A stretch of 64,000 nt of DNA, taken from positions 1 to 64,000 of the forward strand of contig NZ_JANIIC010000039.1 of assembly GCF_024519315.1 (NCBI RefSeq). The letters are read 5' to 3'. Below, piece by piece: positions 53,799 through 62,243 of the stretch. Under the pieces are notes generated by a model that saw only the letters and a list, made by a program, of their open reading frames with translations, made no database searches and was not told where the DNA came from. This DNA comes from Streptomyces malaysiensis subsp. samsunensis (GTDB lineage: Bacteria > Actinomycetota > Actinomycetes > Streptomycetales > Streptomycetaceae). The translations under genes were made by a program, and so were the position numbers. Position 1 is the stretch's first letter. Each line of letters begins with the position of its first letter.

Positions 53799-54392
53799 AT
53801 GATCCTCAGGGCCCACGGCGCGAGGCCGTCCGCACCGGCCGCCCGGTCACTCTGGTACGAGCGGGAGCTGGGCTGGCCGACGGCCGGCAGCGATCCCGTC
53901 GAACTGCTCACGGGGGTGGCCTTCGACGTGATCGAACTACCGGCCGTGGCCGGTTTCGCGATGCTGCGGCGCGTGCCGCGGACCGGTCCGGTCGCGGTGG
54001 AGGGCGCCTGGATGCGGTTCCTGGTGGCCCCGGGCAGCTCCGACGAGCTTCCGGGGCTGCTCGACTGGCTGGAGTGGGGCGGTGTGGCCCTGGACCTGGG
54101 CGCGATCGGCGCCGGAGGCCGGATCACCGCGCCGTGCCCCGCCCGCTCCTGGCCACCGCCCCTGGCCGCCGGGGCGCCCGGAGAGCGGTGCCCGCAGGAG
54201 GCCGCCGTATGGCTGCGACCTCCCGACCCGAAGGGCGAGGTGGAGCCGACGCTGCCGAGGGCAGGCTTCGGGGGCGATGGGGGCGCCCCCGATCTCGTAC
54301 GGCTCGTGGGCGCGGCGGCTACGGAGTGCCACCGAGCCCGATTGTCGCGCGCCCGGCCGCTGCCCAGGCAGCGGCGAGCCGGGGGTAGCTGA
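53799..54392 (+). CDS. Conserved hypothetical protein between clpC and lsr2
   Basis: Product of 197 residues from ATG 53799, with GGGGAG 12 bases upstream. Recognisable stretches are LWYERELGWPTAGSDPVELL, GPVAVEGAWMRFLVAPGSSD and LLDWLEWGGVALDLGAIGAG. These resemble the N-terminal part of bifunctional primase/polymerase-like proteins of actinobacteria, but the catalytic residues are not obvious. It ends five bases before the convergent lsr2 stop. Function unknown. Confidence 0.8.
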   Translation: MILRAHGARPSAPAARSLWYERELGWPTAGSDPVELLTGVAFDVIELPAVAGFAMLRRVPRTGPVAVEGAWMRFLVAPGSSDELPGLLDWLEWGGVALDLGAIGAGGRITAPCPARSWPPPLAAGAPGERCPQEAAVWLRPPDPKGEVEPTLPRAGFGGDGGAPDLVRLVGAAATECHRARLSRARPLPRQRRAGGS

Positions 54393-54397
54393 CGCGC

Positions 54398-54733
54398 TCA
54401 GCCGTTGGCCTTCTCGTACGCCTCACGCACGGTCGCGGGAACACGGCCGCGGTCGTTGACCTCGTAGCCGTTCTCCTTGGCCCAGGCGCGGATCTTCGCG
54501 GTGTCCTGGCTGCCGCCCGACGCCGCGCGGGTCTTGCCCCGGCCACCGGCAGCCCGGCCACCGGTGCGCCGACCGCCCTTGGTGAAGGGCTCCAGGGCGT
54601 CACGGAGCTTGTCCGCGTTGTTGGTGGTGAGGTCGATCTCGTAGCTCTTGCCGTCCAGAGCGAACGTCACGGTCTCGTCCGCCTCGCCGCCGTCGAGGTC
54701 GTCGACAAGAAGGACCTGAACCTTCTGTGCCAT
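54398..54733 (-). CDS. lsr2: Nucleoid-associated protein Lsr2
   Basis: Product of 111 residues. The N-terminal dimerisation domain starts AQKVQVLLVDDLDGGEADET, and the C-terminal DNA-binding domain has IRAWAKENGYEVNDRGRVPA with the RGR AT-hook-like loop that enters the minor groove. It silences AT-rich and horizontally acquired genes, probably including accessory genes like those in this window. ATG 54733 has AAAGGAA upstream. The frame to 54895 is not needed. Confidence 0.97.
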   Translation of the reverse strand: MAQKVQVLLVDDLDGGEADETVTFALDGKSYEIDLTTNNADKLRDALEPFTKGGRRTGGRAAGGRGKTRAASGGSQDTAKIRAWAKENGYEVNDRGRVPATVREAYEKANG

Positions 54734-54953
54734 GGGGTTCCTTTCAGGGAAACGGGGGGCTCGGGGGCACAGCGTTACCCGCTGATGTCTCACCCCCCAG
54801 GTAATTACACTACGAGAGAATAGGAAACCGCTTTTCCCGGAAAAACACAAACCCCCCTCGAAGGTTCGACCGATCCACCAAGCGGGAAGGCTCATGGAAG
54901 GTCATGTTCCGGAGCTATGTGATAGGGGAGCGATTCGGACATAGGGCCCGCGA
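54734..54953. other. Upstream region of lsr2
   Basis: About 220 bases, less GC-rich than average around 54790-54860 (runs such as CTACGAGAGAATAGG), suitable for the lsr2 promoter and possibly for autoregulation. No gene. Confidence 0.5.
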
Positions 54954-55475
54954 TCACAGTTGCAGAAGCATCCGGCTGTTGCCAAGGGTGTTCGGCTTCA
55001 CCCGTTCGAGACCAAGGAACTCGGCGACGCCCTCGTCATAGGAACGCAGGAGCTCGCTGTAGACATCGCCGTCCACCGGCGTCTCGCCGATCTCCACGAA
55101 GCCGTGCTTGGTGAAGAAGTCGACTTCGAAGGTGAGGCAGAAAATGCGCCGCACACCGAGCCAGCGCGCGGTCTGGAGCAGCTTGTCAAGCACCAGATGC
55201 CCAACACCGGTCCCCTTGAGAGTCCGATCGACGGCGAGAGTGCGGACCTCCGCGAGGTCTTCCCACATGACGTGCAGCGCTCCGCAGCCAATGACCTCAG
55301 CGTCCTCGTCGCGCTCGGCGACCCAGAACTCCTGGATGTCCTCGTAAAGCGTCACGGTGGCTTTGTCGAGCAGGATGCGATCGTCCACGTAGGAGTCGAT
55401 GAGACGGCGCACGGCCCGTACATCGCCGGTCCGGGCACGGCGGACGGTGACTACTTTTGATAGTGGGGAGGACAT
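54954..55475 (-). CDS. Amino-acid N-acetyltransferase (ArgA-like GNAT)
   Basis: GNAT protein of 173 residues. VTVRRARTGDVRAVRRLIDS starts the fold; AEVRTLAVDRTLKGTGVGHL is the acetyl-CoA loop; RIFCLTFEVDFFTKHGFVEI is the conserved core of short actinobacterial N-acetylglutamate synthases. It probably acetylates glutamate for arginine synthesis. ATG 55475. It is a conserved neighbour of lsr2 and is transcribed alone or with the downstream lsr2; no arginine gene is nearby. Confidence 0.85.
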   Translation of the reverse strand: MSSPLSKVVTVRRARTGDVRAVRRLIDSYVDDRILLDKATVTLYEDIQEFWVAERDEDAEVIGCGALHVMWEDLAEVRTLAVDRTLKGTGVGHLVLDKLLQTARWLGVRRIFCLTFEVDFFTKHGFVEIGETPVDGDVYSELLRSYDEGVAEFLGLERVKPNTLGNSRMLLQL

Positions 55476-55497
55476 GCCCGGACGCTATCGCCCCGGG

Positions 55498-55893
55498 TCA
55501 TCGCCCCGACTCACCGGGGCTCTCCCCCGACTCCCCCAGTTGTGCGACACGCATGGCATCCCGTAGTGCGTCGCGCTGCTCTTCGGACATCATCCCGAAG
55601 AACGCGACGAGAGCGGCCGCGGGGTTGTCACTGGTCGACCACGCTTCGTTCATCAGTGCGGCCGAGTAGGCGGCGCGCGTGGAGACCGCGGCATATCGAT
55701 AGGCGCGGCCTTCCACCTCCCTGCGCAACCACCCCTTGTGATGGAGGTTGTCCATTACGGTCATGACCGTCGTGTAGGCGATCGAGCGTTCCCGCTGAAG
55801 GTCTTCCAGGACTTCCCGGACCGTGACCGGGCGGTTCCACTTCCACACCCGCGTCATGACCGCGTCTTCGAGATCTCCCAATGGCCGAGGCAC
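55498..55893 (-). CDS. BlaI/MecI/CopY-family transcriptional repressor
   Basis: Product of 131 residues with the family winged helix: RPLGDLEDAVMTRVWKWNRP then VTVREVLEDLQRERSIAYTT and VMTVMDNLHHKGWLRREVEG. The C-terminal dimerisation helix includes FFGMMSEEQRDALRDAM. No BlaR1-type sensor protease gene is beside it. The GTG at 55893 (PRPLGDLED) has no binding site; a TATTAT element suggests a leaderless transcript. It starts 22 bases upstream of nothing else on its strand except the acetyltransferase that follows at 55475. Confidence 0.9.
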   Translation of the reverse strand: MPRPLGDLEDAVMTRVWKWNRPVTVREVLEDLQRERSIAYTTVMTVMDNLHHKGWLRREVEGRAYRYAAVSTRAAYSAALMNEAWSTSDNPAAALVAFFGMMSEEQRDALRDAMRVAQLGESGESPGESGR

Positions 55894-55920
55894 ACCGAGA
55901 ATAATAGTGGGAGATGTCCT
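55894..55920 (-). promoter_or_regulatory. Leaderless promoter of the BlaI-type gene
   Basis: TATTAT (minus strand, 55906-55901) lies seven bases before the GTG start, so transcription can begin at the start codon. ACTATTATTC next to it resembles BlaI-type operators (TACTA cores), suggesting autoregulation. Confidence 0.5.
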
Positions 55921-56077
55921 GAATGTCCGGAGGTCCGCGGGGTTTGCTCGGGAAAAGCCGCACGCCCCGGGACGCGATGCGTCCCGGGGCGTGGTGCGAC
56001 CGTGGTGTGGCGGGAGGGCGGCGGCGCCCATATGGGTCCGATGAACCCGATCGATCCGAGTGGCCCGATCAGGCCGA

Positions 56078-56260
56078 TCAGGACGGCTCGCGCTCCGGGG
56101 CCGGGCGCTCCGCCTCGGCGTGGGCCGCCAGCGCCGCGTCCACCGCGGCGTCCTCCTTGGCCTTGTTGGCGCCGCCCTGGCTCTTCACCATCGTCACGAT
56201 GAGCGCGGTGAAGGCCACGGCCATCACAATGGGCGGGACCAGCGCGGAGACGTAATCCAT
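56078..56260 (-). CDS. Small single-pass membrane protein
   Basis: Product of 60 residues from ATG 56260: YVSALVPPIVMAVAFTALIV is a membrane helix (residues 3-24), followed by a charged cytoplasmic tail rich in Ala and Glu ending in PEREPS. No known family domain. It is conserved in Streptomyces in this position as far as I remember. The start lacks a perfect binding site (AGGAGG-like GAGGCC nearby). Confidence 0.7.
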   Translation of the reverse strand: MDYVSALVPPIVMAVAFTALIVTMVKSQGGANKAKEDAAVDAALAAHAEAERPAPEREPS

Positions 56261-56381
56261 GGCTCTCGGCCTCCTTTTGCTCGAGACCACCAGATTACGC
56301 GGCGCGCCGCGGCCTCCCGGAGCCGGGCACCGCTCCCGGGCGGGGCGGCCCCGGGCCAGGGCGGGGGCGCCGGCCCGCGGG

Positions 56382-57167
56382 TCAGGCGGAGCGGGCCCCG
56401 GTGCCGCGGTCGAGCCTCGAATCGCGCTCCGGGGGCGGCGTGGGGCGGCGGCGCTTGGGCGGGAAGACCTCCGCCGGCGTGGGCACCGGACGCCCCGGGC
56501 GTGGCGCCCGGCGGCCCGGCTCCCGGCGCTTGGGCTCCTCGCGGTCGCCGTGCTCGGGCGCCGGGGGCTTCTTGCGCGGCTCCCGCTTCGGCTCGTCGGC
56601 CTTCTGCACGGCCTCCCGCGCGACCTCCTCCCCCTTCCGGACCGCCCCCCGCACGGCCGTCCGGGGGACCGCCGAGACCCCGCCGGGCAGGGCGCGCAGC
56701 CGGGGCGCCACCGGGCGCGTACGCGGCTCCACGACGGCGCCGGAGCGCTCCGCCAGCCGGGCGCGCACGCCCCGCTCGGCAAGGCGCTCGCAGTGGTTCA
56801 GCAGCGCGCGCCGGCGCGTCGTCTCACCGCCGGCCGCGGCCGACCCGCACAGCGTGCGGAGCGCGGCCAGATCCTCGGCCAGCGGCTCGTAACCGGCCGC
56901 GAGGGCGCCCTGGAGCTGCTCGAGATAGCCGACGGCGGCACCGGGCAGAGCGGCGCGGTAGCGGGCGAGCTCGTCGAGCAGGAACGCTCGCAGCCGCCCG
57001 CCCTCGCGGACCGCTTCGTCCACCGCCTCGGCGAGCCGGAGACAGTCCTGGACCTCCTCCGCCCGGTCCGGGCCGAGGGGGCCGGCAGAGGGAGTGACGG
57101 GGTCGGGTTGGAGGGCGATGGCGAGGGCGCGTCGGAGCACACGCAGCTCATCCGCACTGAACGCCAT
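56382..57167 (-). CDS. Hypothetical protein with helical N-terminal half and basic proline-rich tail
   Basis: Product of 261 residues from ATG 57167 (MAFSADELRVLRRALAIAL). Residues 1-150 are predicted helical (EEVQDCLRLAEAVDEAVREG, LRAFLLDELARYRAALPGAA). The remainder is Lys/Arg/Pro-rich and disordered. The N-terminal part is a conserved Streptomyces domain near coaX; I cannot assign a function. An upstream ATG at 57197 is also possible. Confidence 0.75.
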   Translation of the reverse strand: MAFSADELRVLRRALAIALQPDPVTPSAGPLGPDRAEEVQDCLRLAEAVDEAVREGGRLRAFLLDELARYRAALPGAAVGYLEQLQGALAAGYEPLAEDLAALRTLCGSAAAGGETTRRRALLNHCERLAERGVRARLAERSGAVVEPRTRPVAPRLRALPGGVSAVPRTAVRGAVRKGEEVAREAVQKADEPKREPRKKPPAPEHGDREEPKRREPGRRAPRPGRPVPTPAEVFPPKRRRPTPPPERDSRLDRGTGARSA

Positions 57168-57565
57168 TCCGCCGCGGGATCCATATGGCGTGGGCATGGG
57201 GCGACTTTAAGTGCTAAGCGGACAAATTTCGCTGAGCGCCGGACGGTGCGGCGCGTTGCGGACACCAAGCCGCCATACGGACGCAAAGCCGCCATACGGG
57301 GGAAGTGCCGGACGGGACCGCGCCGAGGCGGTCCCGTCCGGACCCGGCACCCGGGGGCGGACCGTCGCATCCGGGTGCCGGTGTACATGGTCGACGGCCC
57401 TTCCGCTCGTCAATACGGAATTCGAAGTGCCGTCATTCCCTTGACCGCCCCTCGCCCCAATGGCGAAGAGCGATCAGCGCCCCCGACGAATCCAGAGCGC
57501 GGGAATTCGTTTCGGAATGCCGTCAATGCGGTCGAGCATGCAGGTGAAGAGGTGATCGCCGGTGC
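57168..57565. repeat. Gap between the hypothetical gene and coaX, with a 19-bp repeat
   Basis: AAGCCGCCATACGG occurs at 57267 and 57286 (period 19). The remaining 350 bases hold no gene; 57400-57500 is less GC-rich and may be the promoter region for the hypothetical gene. Confidence 0.55.
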
Positions 57566-58363
57566 TCAGCCGCGCGAGACGTTCCGCTCGTAGACCAGTC
57601 TGAGGCCGATCAGGGTCAGCCAGGGCTCATGCTCATCGATCACTGAGGATTCTCCTAGCACCATGGGCGCCAGCCCACCGGTGGCGATCACGGTGACGTC
57701 CTCCGGATCCTGGGCCAGCTCCCGCGCCATCCGGCGGACGATCCCGTCCACCTGCCCGGCGAATCCGTAGAGGATGCCGGACTGCATGGCCTCCACCGTG
57801 TTCTTCCCGATCACGCTGCGCGGGCGGGCCAGCTCGATCTTGCGCAACTGCGCCCCGCGTACGCCCAGCGCCTCGACCGAGATCTCGATACCCGGCGCGA
57901 TCACCCCGCCCACGTACTCACCGCGGGCGCTGACCGCGTCGAAGGTCGTCGCGGTGCCGAAGTCGACGACCACGCACGGGCCCTCGTACAGCTCGACGGC
58001 GGCCAGCGCGTTGATGATCCGGTCGGCGCCGACCTCCTTGGGGTTGTCCACCAGGATCGGCACACCGGTCTTCACGCCCGGCTCGACCAGGACGGACGGC
58101 ACATCGCCGTAGTAGCGGCGGGTCACCTCGCGCAGCTCGTGGAGGACCGAGGGGACGGTGGAGCAGATGGAGATGCCCGCGATGCCGTCGCCCAGCTCCT
58201 CGCCGAGCAGCGGATGCATGCCCATCAGGCCCTGGAGCAGGACGGCGAGTTCATCGGCGGTGCGGCGGGCGTCGGTGGAGATCCGCCAGTGCTCGACGAT
58301 CTCGTCCCCGTCGAAGAGGCCCAGCACCGTGTGGGTGTTCCCGACGTCGATGGTGAGGAGCAT
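57566..58363 (-). CDS. coaX: Type III pantothenate kinase
   Basis: ASKHA-fold kinase of 265 residues with the phosphate-binding motif LLTIDVGNTHTVLGLFDGDE at the N-terminus, VVDFGTATTFDAVSARGEYV in the middle, and TVIATGGLAPMVLGE near the C-terminus. It phosphorylates pantothenate in CoA synthesis. It follows nadC by three bases, so it is probably the last gene of an operon beginning at the DUF2520 gene and including panC, which makes pantothenate. Confidence 0.96.
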   Translation of the reverse strand: MLLTIDVGNTHTVLGLFDGDEIVEHWRISTDARRTADELAVLLQGLMGMHPLLGEELGDGIAGISICSTVPSVLHELREVTRRYYGDVPSVLVEPGVKTGVPILVDNPKEVGADRIINALAAVELYEGPCVVVDFGTATTFDAVSARGEYVGGVIAPGIEISVEALGVRGAQLRKIELARPRSVIGKNTVEAMQSGILYGFAGQVDGIVRRMARELAQDPEDVTVIATGGLAPMVLGESSVIDEHEPWLTLIGLRLVYERNVSRG

Positions 58364-58366
58364 GGG

Positions 58367-59407
58367 TCAACTCACCTCGGCGCCGCGCAGGTCCAGGCCG
58401 ATGTCCAGGATCGGGGAGGAGTGGGTGAGCGCGCCCACGGCCAGATAGTCGACGCCCGTCTCGGCGTACGTACGGGCGCCTGCGAGCGTCAGCCGCCCCG
58501 AGGACTCCAGCGCGGCGCGCCCGGCCACCAGCTCGACGGCCTCGCGGGTCCGCTCCGGGGTGAAGTTGTCCAGCAGGATGAGGTCGGCGCCCGCCGCCAG
58601 GACCGGCGGGATCTGGTCGAGGGTGTCGACCTCCACCTCGATCGGCACGTCCGGGAACTCGGCCCGCACCGCGCCGAACGCCTCCGCGACGCCGCCCGCC
58701 GCGATCACATGGTTGTCCTTGACCAGCGCCGCGTCCGAGAGCGACATACGGTGGTTGGCCCCGCCGCCGCAGCGCACCGCGTACTTCTCCAGGGCGCGCA
58801 GCCCCGGAGTGGTCTTACGGGTGTCACGGACCTTGGTCCTCGTCCCCTCGAGGGCGTCGGCCCACGCACGGGTCGCGGTCGCGATGCCGGAGAGCCGGCA
58901 CAGGAGGTTGAGCGCGCTGCGCTCACCGGTGAGCAGGTCGCGGGTGCGGGTGCGGACGCTGAGCAGCTTCTGACCGGCCGCCACCCGGTCGCCGTCCTCG
59001 ACATGCCGCTCGACCTCGAACTCGTCGGTGCAGACCACGGACAGGACCGCCTCGGCGATCCGCAGCCCCGCGACGGTGCCCGCCTCCCGGGCCGTGAAGT
59101 CGCCGGTGGCGAAGGCGTCCTCGGGGACGGTGGCCACGGTGGTGACGTCCACGCCCTGGTCGAGGTCCTCCTCGATGGCCATATGGGCGATGTCCTCGAC
59201 CTGCACGGGGTCGAGTCCGGCGCCGGTCAGCAGCTCGGCCAGATCGGGGTCCAGACCGCACTCCATCGGGTCGAGCCCCATGCCGTCGGCGTCGTCACCA
59301 CCGCAGCCGCAGGCGTCGCCGCAGCCCGCCCCCTCACCGGGACCGCCGATCTGGAGCAGCGGCAGGGGCACGGGTGGTTGACGGTCTTCGGAAGTGCTGC
59401 TGCTCAC
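58367..59407 (-). CDS. nadC: Nicotinate-nucleotide pyrophosphorylase with cysteine-rich N-terminal extension
   Basis: Product of 346 residues. After a 50-residue extension with four closely spaced cysteines (GAGCGDACGCGGDD and a further MECGL), the QPRTase N-domain starts near VEDIAHMAIEEDLDQGVDVT; core motifs are VRDTRKTTPGLRALEKYAVR, ALVKDNHV and IEVEVDTLDQ. It makes nicotinate mononucleotide from quinolinate and PRPP. The ATG overlaps the nadB stop by four bases. Confidence 0.94.
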   Translation of the reverse strand: MSSSTSEDRQPPVPLPLLQIGGPGEGAGCGDACGCGGDDADGMGLDPMECGLDPDLAELLTGAGLDPVQVEDIAHMAIEEDLDQGVDVTTVATVPEDAFATGDFTAREAGTVAGLRIAEAVLSVVCTDEFEVERHVEDGDRVAAGQKLLSVRTRTRDLLTGERSALNLLCRLSGIATATRAWADALEGTRTKVRDTRKTTPGLRALEKYAVRCGGGANHRMSLSDAALVKDNHVIAAGGVAEAFGAVRAEFPDVPIEVEVDTLDQIPPVLAAGADLILLDNFTPERTREAVELVAGRAALESSGRLTLAGARTYAETGVDYLAVGALTHSSPILDIGLDLRGAEVS

Positions 59408-61275
59408 GGGCGGGACTCCGTCTCGGCTCTGGGGGTGGTCGGTGGGGGAAACGCTTCGGAGTCCGTGGAACGGACATCGAGGGCGCCGTCCGGGCGGAGG
59501 GTGACCAGGAGGTGGCGGCGCCAGACGGCGTCGTCCCGCTCGGGGCGGTCCTCGCGCCAGTGGCAGCCGCGGGTCTCCTCACGGCGGAGCGCGGCGGCGA
59601 CCAGGACCCGGGCGACGAGATGGAGGTTGGTGGCCTCCCAGGTCTCCACCCCGGGCTCGGCCGTCTTGCCGTCCCGCCTCAGCTGCGCCGCGGCGTCGTC
59701 GTGGACGCGGTCCAGCCGGTCGGCGGCGCGGGCCAGGCTCTCGGCGGAGCGGAGGACTCCGGCGCCGTGGGTCATGATGTGCTGGATCTCGGAGCGGGCC
59801 TCGGAGGCGAGCAGGGGCGCGCCGGCGGGGGACCCGAGGGCGTCGGGAGTATCGGTGGCATCCGGGTCCGACGGCCCCGTCCGCTCGTCCGGCCCCTCGG
59901 TCCGCTCGGCGGCCCCGGCGGGCTCCGCCGCGGCGGCGATGCCTTCTGTGATGTCCTCTGTGACGCCTTCTGTAATGCCCTCTGTGATGTCCTCCGCGAT
60001 GCGCTCCGCGAAGACCAGGCCCTCCAGAAGGGAGTTGGAGGCCAGGCGGTTGGCGCCGTGGACGCCGGTGCAGGCGACCTCCCCGCAGGCGTAGAGACCG
60101 GGGACGGTGGTGCGCCCGCGCAGATCGGTGCGGACCCCGCCGCTCGCGTAGTGCGCGGCCGGGGCGACCGGGATGGGCTCGGACACCGGGTCGATGCCGT
60201 GCGTACGGCAGGCGGCGAGGATGGTCGGGAAGCGGCGCTCCCACATCTCGGCCCCGAAGTGGCGGGCGTCCAGGTACATATGCTCGGCGCCGCGCTCCCG
60301 CATCCGCCGCATGATGCCCTTGGCGACGATGTCACGGGGCGCCAGCTCGGCCAGCTCGTGCTGCCCCCGCATGAAGCGCACCCCGTCGGCGTCCACGAGA
60401 TGGGCGCCCTCGCCCCGCACCGCCTCCGAGACCAGCGGCTGCTGGCCCTCCGCCTCCGGGCCCAGCCACAGCACCGTGGGATGGAACTGCACAAACTCCA
60501 GATCGCTGACCTCGGCCCCGGCCCGCAGCGCGAGCGCCACCCCGTCGCCGGTGGAGACGGCGGGGTTGGTGGTGGCGGAGAAGATCTGGCCCATGCCGCC
60601 GGTGGCGAGGACGACCGCGCCCGCCCGTACCGCGCCCACGCCGTCCCGCCGGCCCTCGCCCATGACGTGCAGGGTGACCCCGGCCGTCCGGCCGGCGCCG
60701 TCCTTGAGGAGATCGAGCACCAGGGCGTTCTCCACGGTGTCGATACCGGCCGCGCGCACCGCCTCGACCAGGGCCCGGGAGATCTCCGCGCCGGTCGCGT
60801 CGCCGCCCGCGTGGGCGATCCGGCGGCGGTGGTGGCCGCCCTCGCGGGTCAGCAGGATCTCGCCCGTGTCGTCGTCGGCGTCGAAGCGGGCGCCGGTGGC
60901 GATGAGCCGACGCACCGCGTCGGGCCCCTCGCTGACCAGCGTCCGCACCGCCCGCTCGTCACAGAGCCCGGCGCCGGCCACCAGGGTGTCGTCCAGATGC
61001 TGCTCGGGGGTGTCGCCCTCGCCGAGGGCGGCGGCTATGCCGCCCTGGGCCCAGCGCGTGGAGCCGTCGTCCAGGCGGGCCTTGGTGACCACCGTGACCC
61101 TGGCCCCGGCCGCGGCACAGCGCAGCGCCACGGTCAGCCCGGCGACCCCGGAGCCGACGACCACGACATCGGCCTCGATGGCCCAGCCGGGGGCGGGGGC
61201 GCGCAGGGCGGTGGCGGGGGTGGCGGCGCGCGGAGCGGGGGCGGCGGCCGACGGCCGCCCGGTCGGACGGCTCAT
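59404..61275 (-). CDS. nadB: L-aspartate oxidase with a repeat insertion
   Basis: FAD enzyme of 623 residues: dinucleotide fold VVVGSGVAGLTVALRCAAAG, substrate region GGVRTDLRGRTTVPGLYACG and EVACTGVHGANRLASNSLLE. A four-residue repeat array (ITEG/VTED units) follows FAERIAED, with an acidic linker, before the C-terminal helical domain. It oxidises aspartate to iminoaspartate for quinolinate synthesis; nadA is not in the window. Start ATG 61275 overlaps the panC stop by four bases. Confidence 0.95.
   Translation of the reverse strand: MSRPTGRPSAAAPAPRAATPATALRAPAPGWAIEADVVVVGSGVAGLTVALRCAAAGARVTVVTKARLDDGSTRWAQGGIAAALGEGDTPEQHLDDTLVAGAGLCDERAVRTLVSEGPDAVRRLIATGARFDADDDTGEILLTREGGHHRRRIAHAGGDATGAEISRALVEAVRAAGIDTVENALVLDLLKDGAGRTAGVTLHVMGEGRRDGVGAVRAGAVVLATGGMGQIFSATTNPAVSTGDGVALALRAGAEVSDLEFVQFHPTVLWLGPEAEGQQPLVSEAVRGEGAHLVDADGVRFMRGQHELAELAPRDIVAKGIMRRMRERGAEHMYLDARHFGAEMWERRFPTILAACRTHGIDPVSEPIPVAPAAHYASGGVRTDLRGRTTVPGLYACGEVACTGVHGANRLASNSLLEGLVFAERIAEDITEGITEGVTEDITEGIAAAAEPAGAAERTEGPDERTGPSDPDATDTPDALGSPAGAPLLASEARSEIQHIMTHGAGVLRSAESLARAADRLDRVHDDAAAQLRRDGKTAEPGVETWEATNLHLVARVLVAAALRREETRGCHWREDRPERDDAVWRRHLLVTLRPDGALDVRSTDSEAFPPPTTPRAETESRP
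59942..60001. repeat. 12-bp tandem repeat within nadB, about five copies
   Basis: Units of CCTTCTGTGATG/TCCTCTGTGACG repeat in frame and encode ITEG-VTED-ITEG-type tetrapeptides inserted between the FAD-binding part and the C-terminal domain. Confidence 0.85.
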
Positions 61276-62243
61276 CGGGCGGCTCCGATCCACAGGCGGA
61301 TGTTGTCTATCAGGCGGGTGGCGCCGACCTTGGCGGCGACGGCCAGCACGGCCTCGCCGGTGTGCGCGTCGGAGACCTCGGTGAAGTCGGCGGGGTCGAC
61401 CAGGCCCAGATAGTCCAGGGCCAGCGGCGGTTCGAACCCCGCCGCCTCGTCGAGCACCGCACGCACCGCGGACCGCACCGCGGCGGGCGACGCGACCCGT
61501 ATGAGCTCGTGCTCCTCGGCGCCGGCCGGGCCCTCCCCGGCCGCCAGCAGCCCCGCGTCACGCCCCGCGAACAGCGCCCGGGACAGGGCCAGCGCGGTGT
61601 CCCGCTCCTGGGCCGACAGATAGCGGTTACGGCTGGAGAGGGCGAGCCCGTCGCCCTCCCGGACGGTGGGGACGCCGACGATCTCGACCGGGAAGTCCAG
61701 ATCGCGGGTCATCCGGCGGATCAGCGCCAGCTGCTGGGCGTCCTTCTCGCCGAAGAAGGCGACATCGGGGCGGGTGATGTGGAGCAGCTTGGCGACGACG
61801 GTGAGCATCCCGTCGAAGTGGCCGGGGCGCGAGGCGCCCTCATAGCGCTCGCCCATGGAGCCCGCCGTGATCCGGATGTGCGGCTCACCGCCCGGATACA
61901 CCTCCTCGGCGGACGGGGCGAAGACGATGTCCGCGCCCGCCTCGGCCGCCACCTTGAGGTCGGCGTCCAGGGTGCGCGGATAGCGGTCGAGGTCCTCGCC
62001 CGCGCCGAACTGCAAGGGATTGACGAAGACGGTGACGGTCACCAGGCCCTTGGCGCCCACCCGGGCGCGGGCGGTGCGGATGAGCGAGGCGTGTCCGTCG
62101 TGCAGCGCGCCCATGGTCATCACGACGGCCGCCCGCCCCGGTACGGCGAAGTGGGCGAACGCCGCGTCCAGCTCCGGGCGATGGCGGAACAGCTCCACAT
62201 CAGGCTCCCCGGGCAGCGCCTTGGTCCACAGCTTCGGGCTCAT
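61272..62243 (-). CDS. panC: Pantothenate synthetase
   Basis: Product of 323 residues with the nucleotidyltransferase motifs VMTMGALHDGHASLIRTARA (HxGH), VFVNPLQFGAGEDLDRYPRT, and VAFFGEKDAQQLALIRRMTR, then SSRNRYLSAQER. It condenses pantoate and beta-alanine to pantothenate. It is the second gene of a four- or five-gene overlapping operon (DUF2520, panC, nadB, nadC, coaX) serving CoA and NAD synthesis. Its ATG overlaps the DUF2520 stop by four bases. Confidence 0.96.
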   Translation of the reverse strand: MSPKLWTKALPGEPDVELFRHRPELDAAFAHFAVPGRAAVVMTMGALHDGHASLIRTARARVGAKGLVTVTVFVNPLQFGAGEDLDRYPRTLDADLKVAAEAGADIVFAPSAEEVYPGGEPHIRITAGSMGERYEGASRPGHFDGMLTVVAKLLHITRPDVAFFGEKDAQQLALIRRMTRDLDFPVEIVGVPTVREGDGLALSSRNRYLSAQERDTALALSRALFAGRDAGLLAAGEGPAGAEEHELIRVASPAAVRSAVRAVLDEAAGFEPPLALDYLGLVDPADFTEVSDAHTGEAVLAVAAKVGATRLIDNIRLWIGAAR

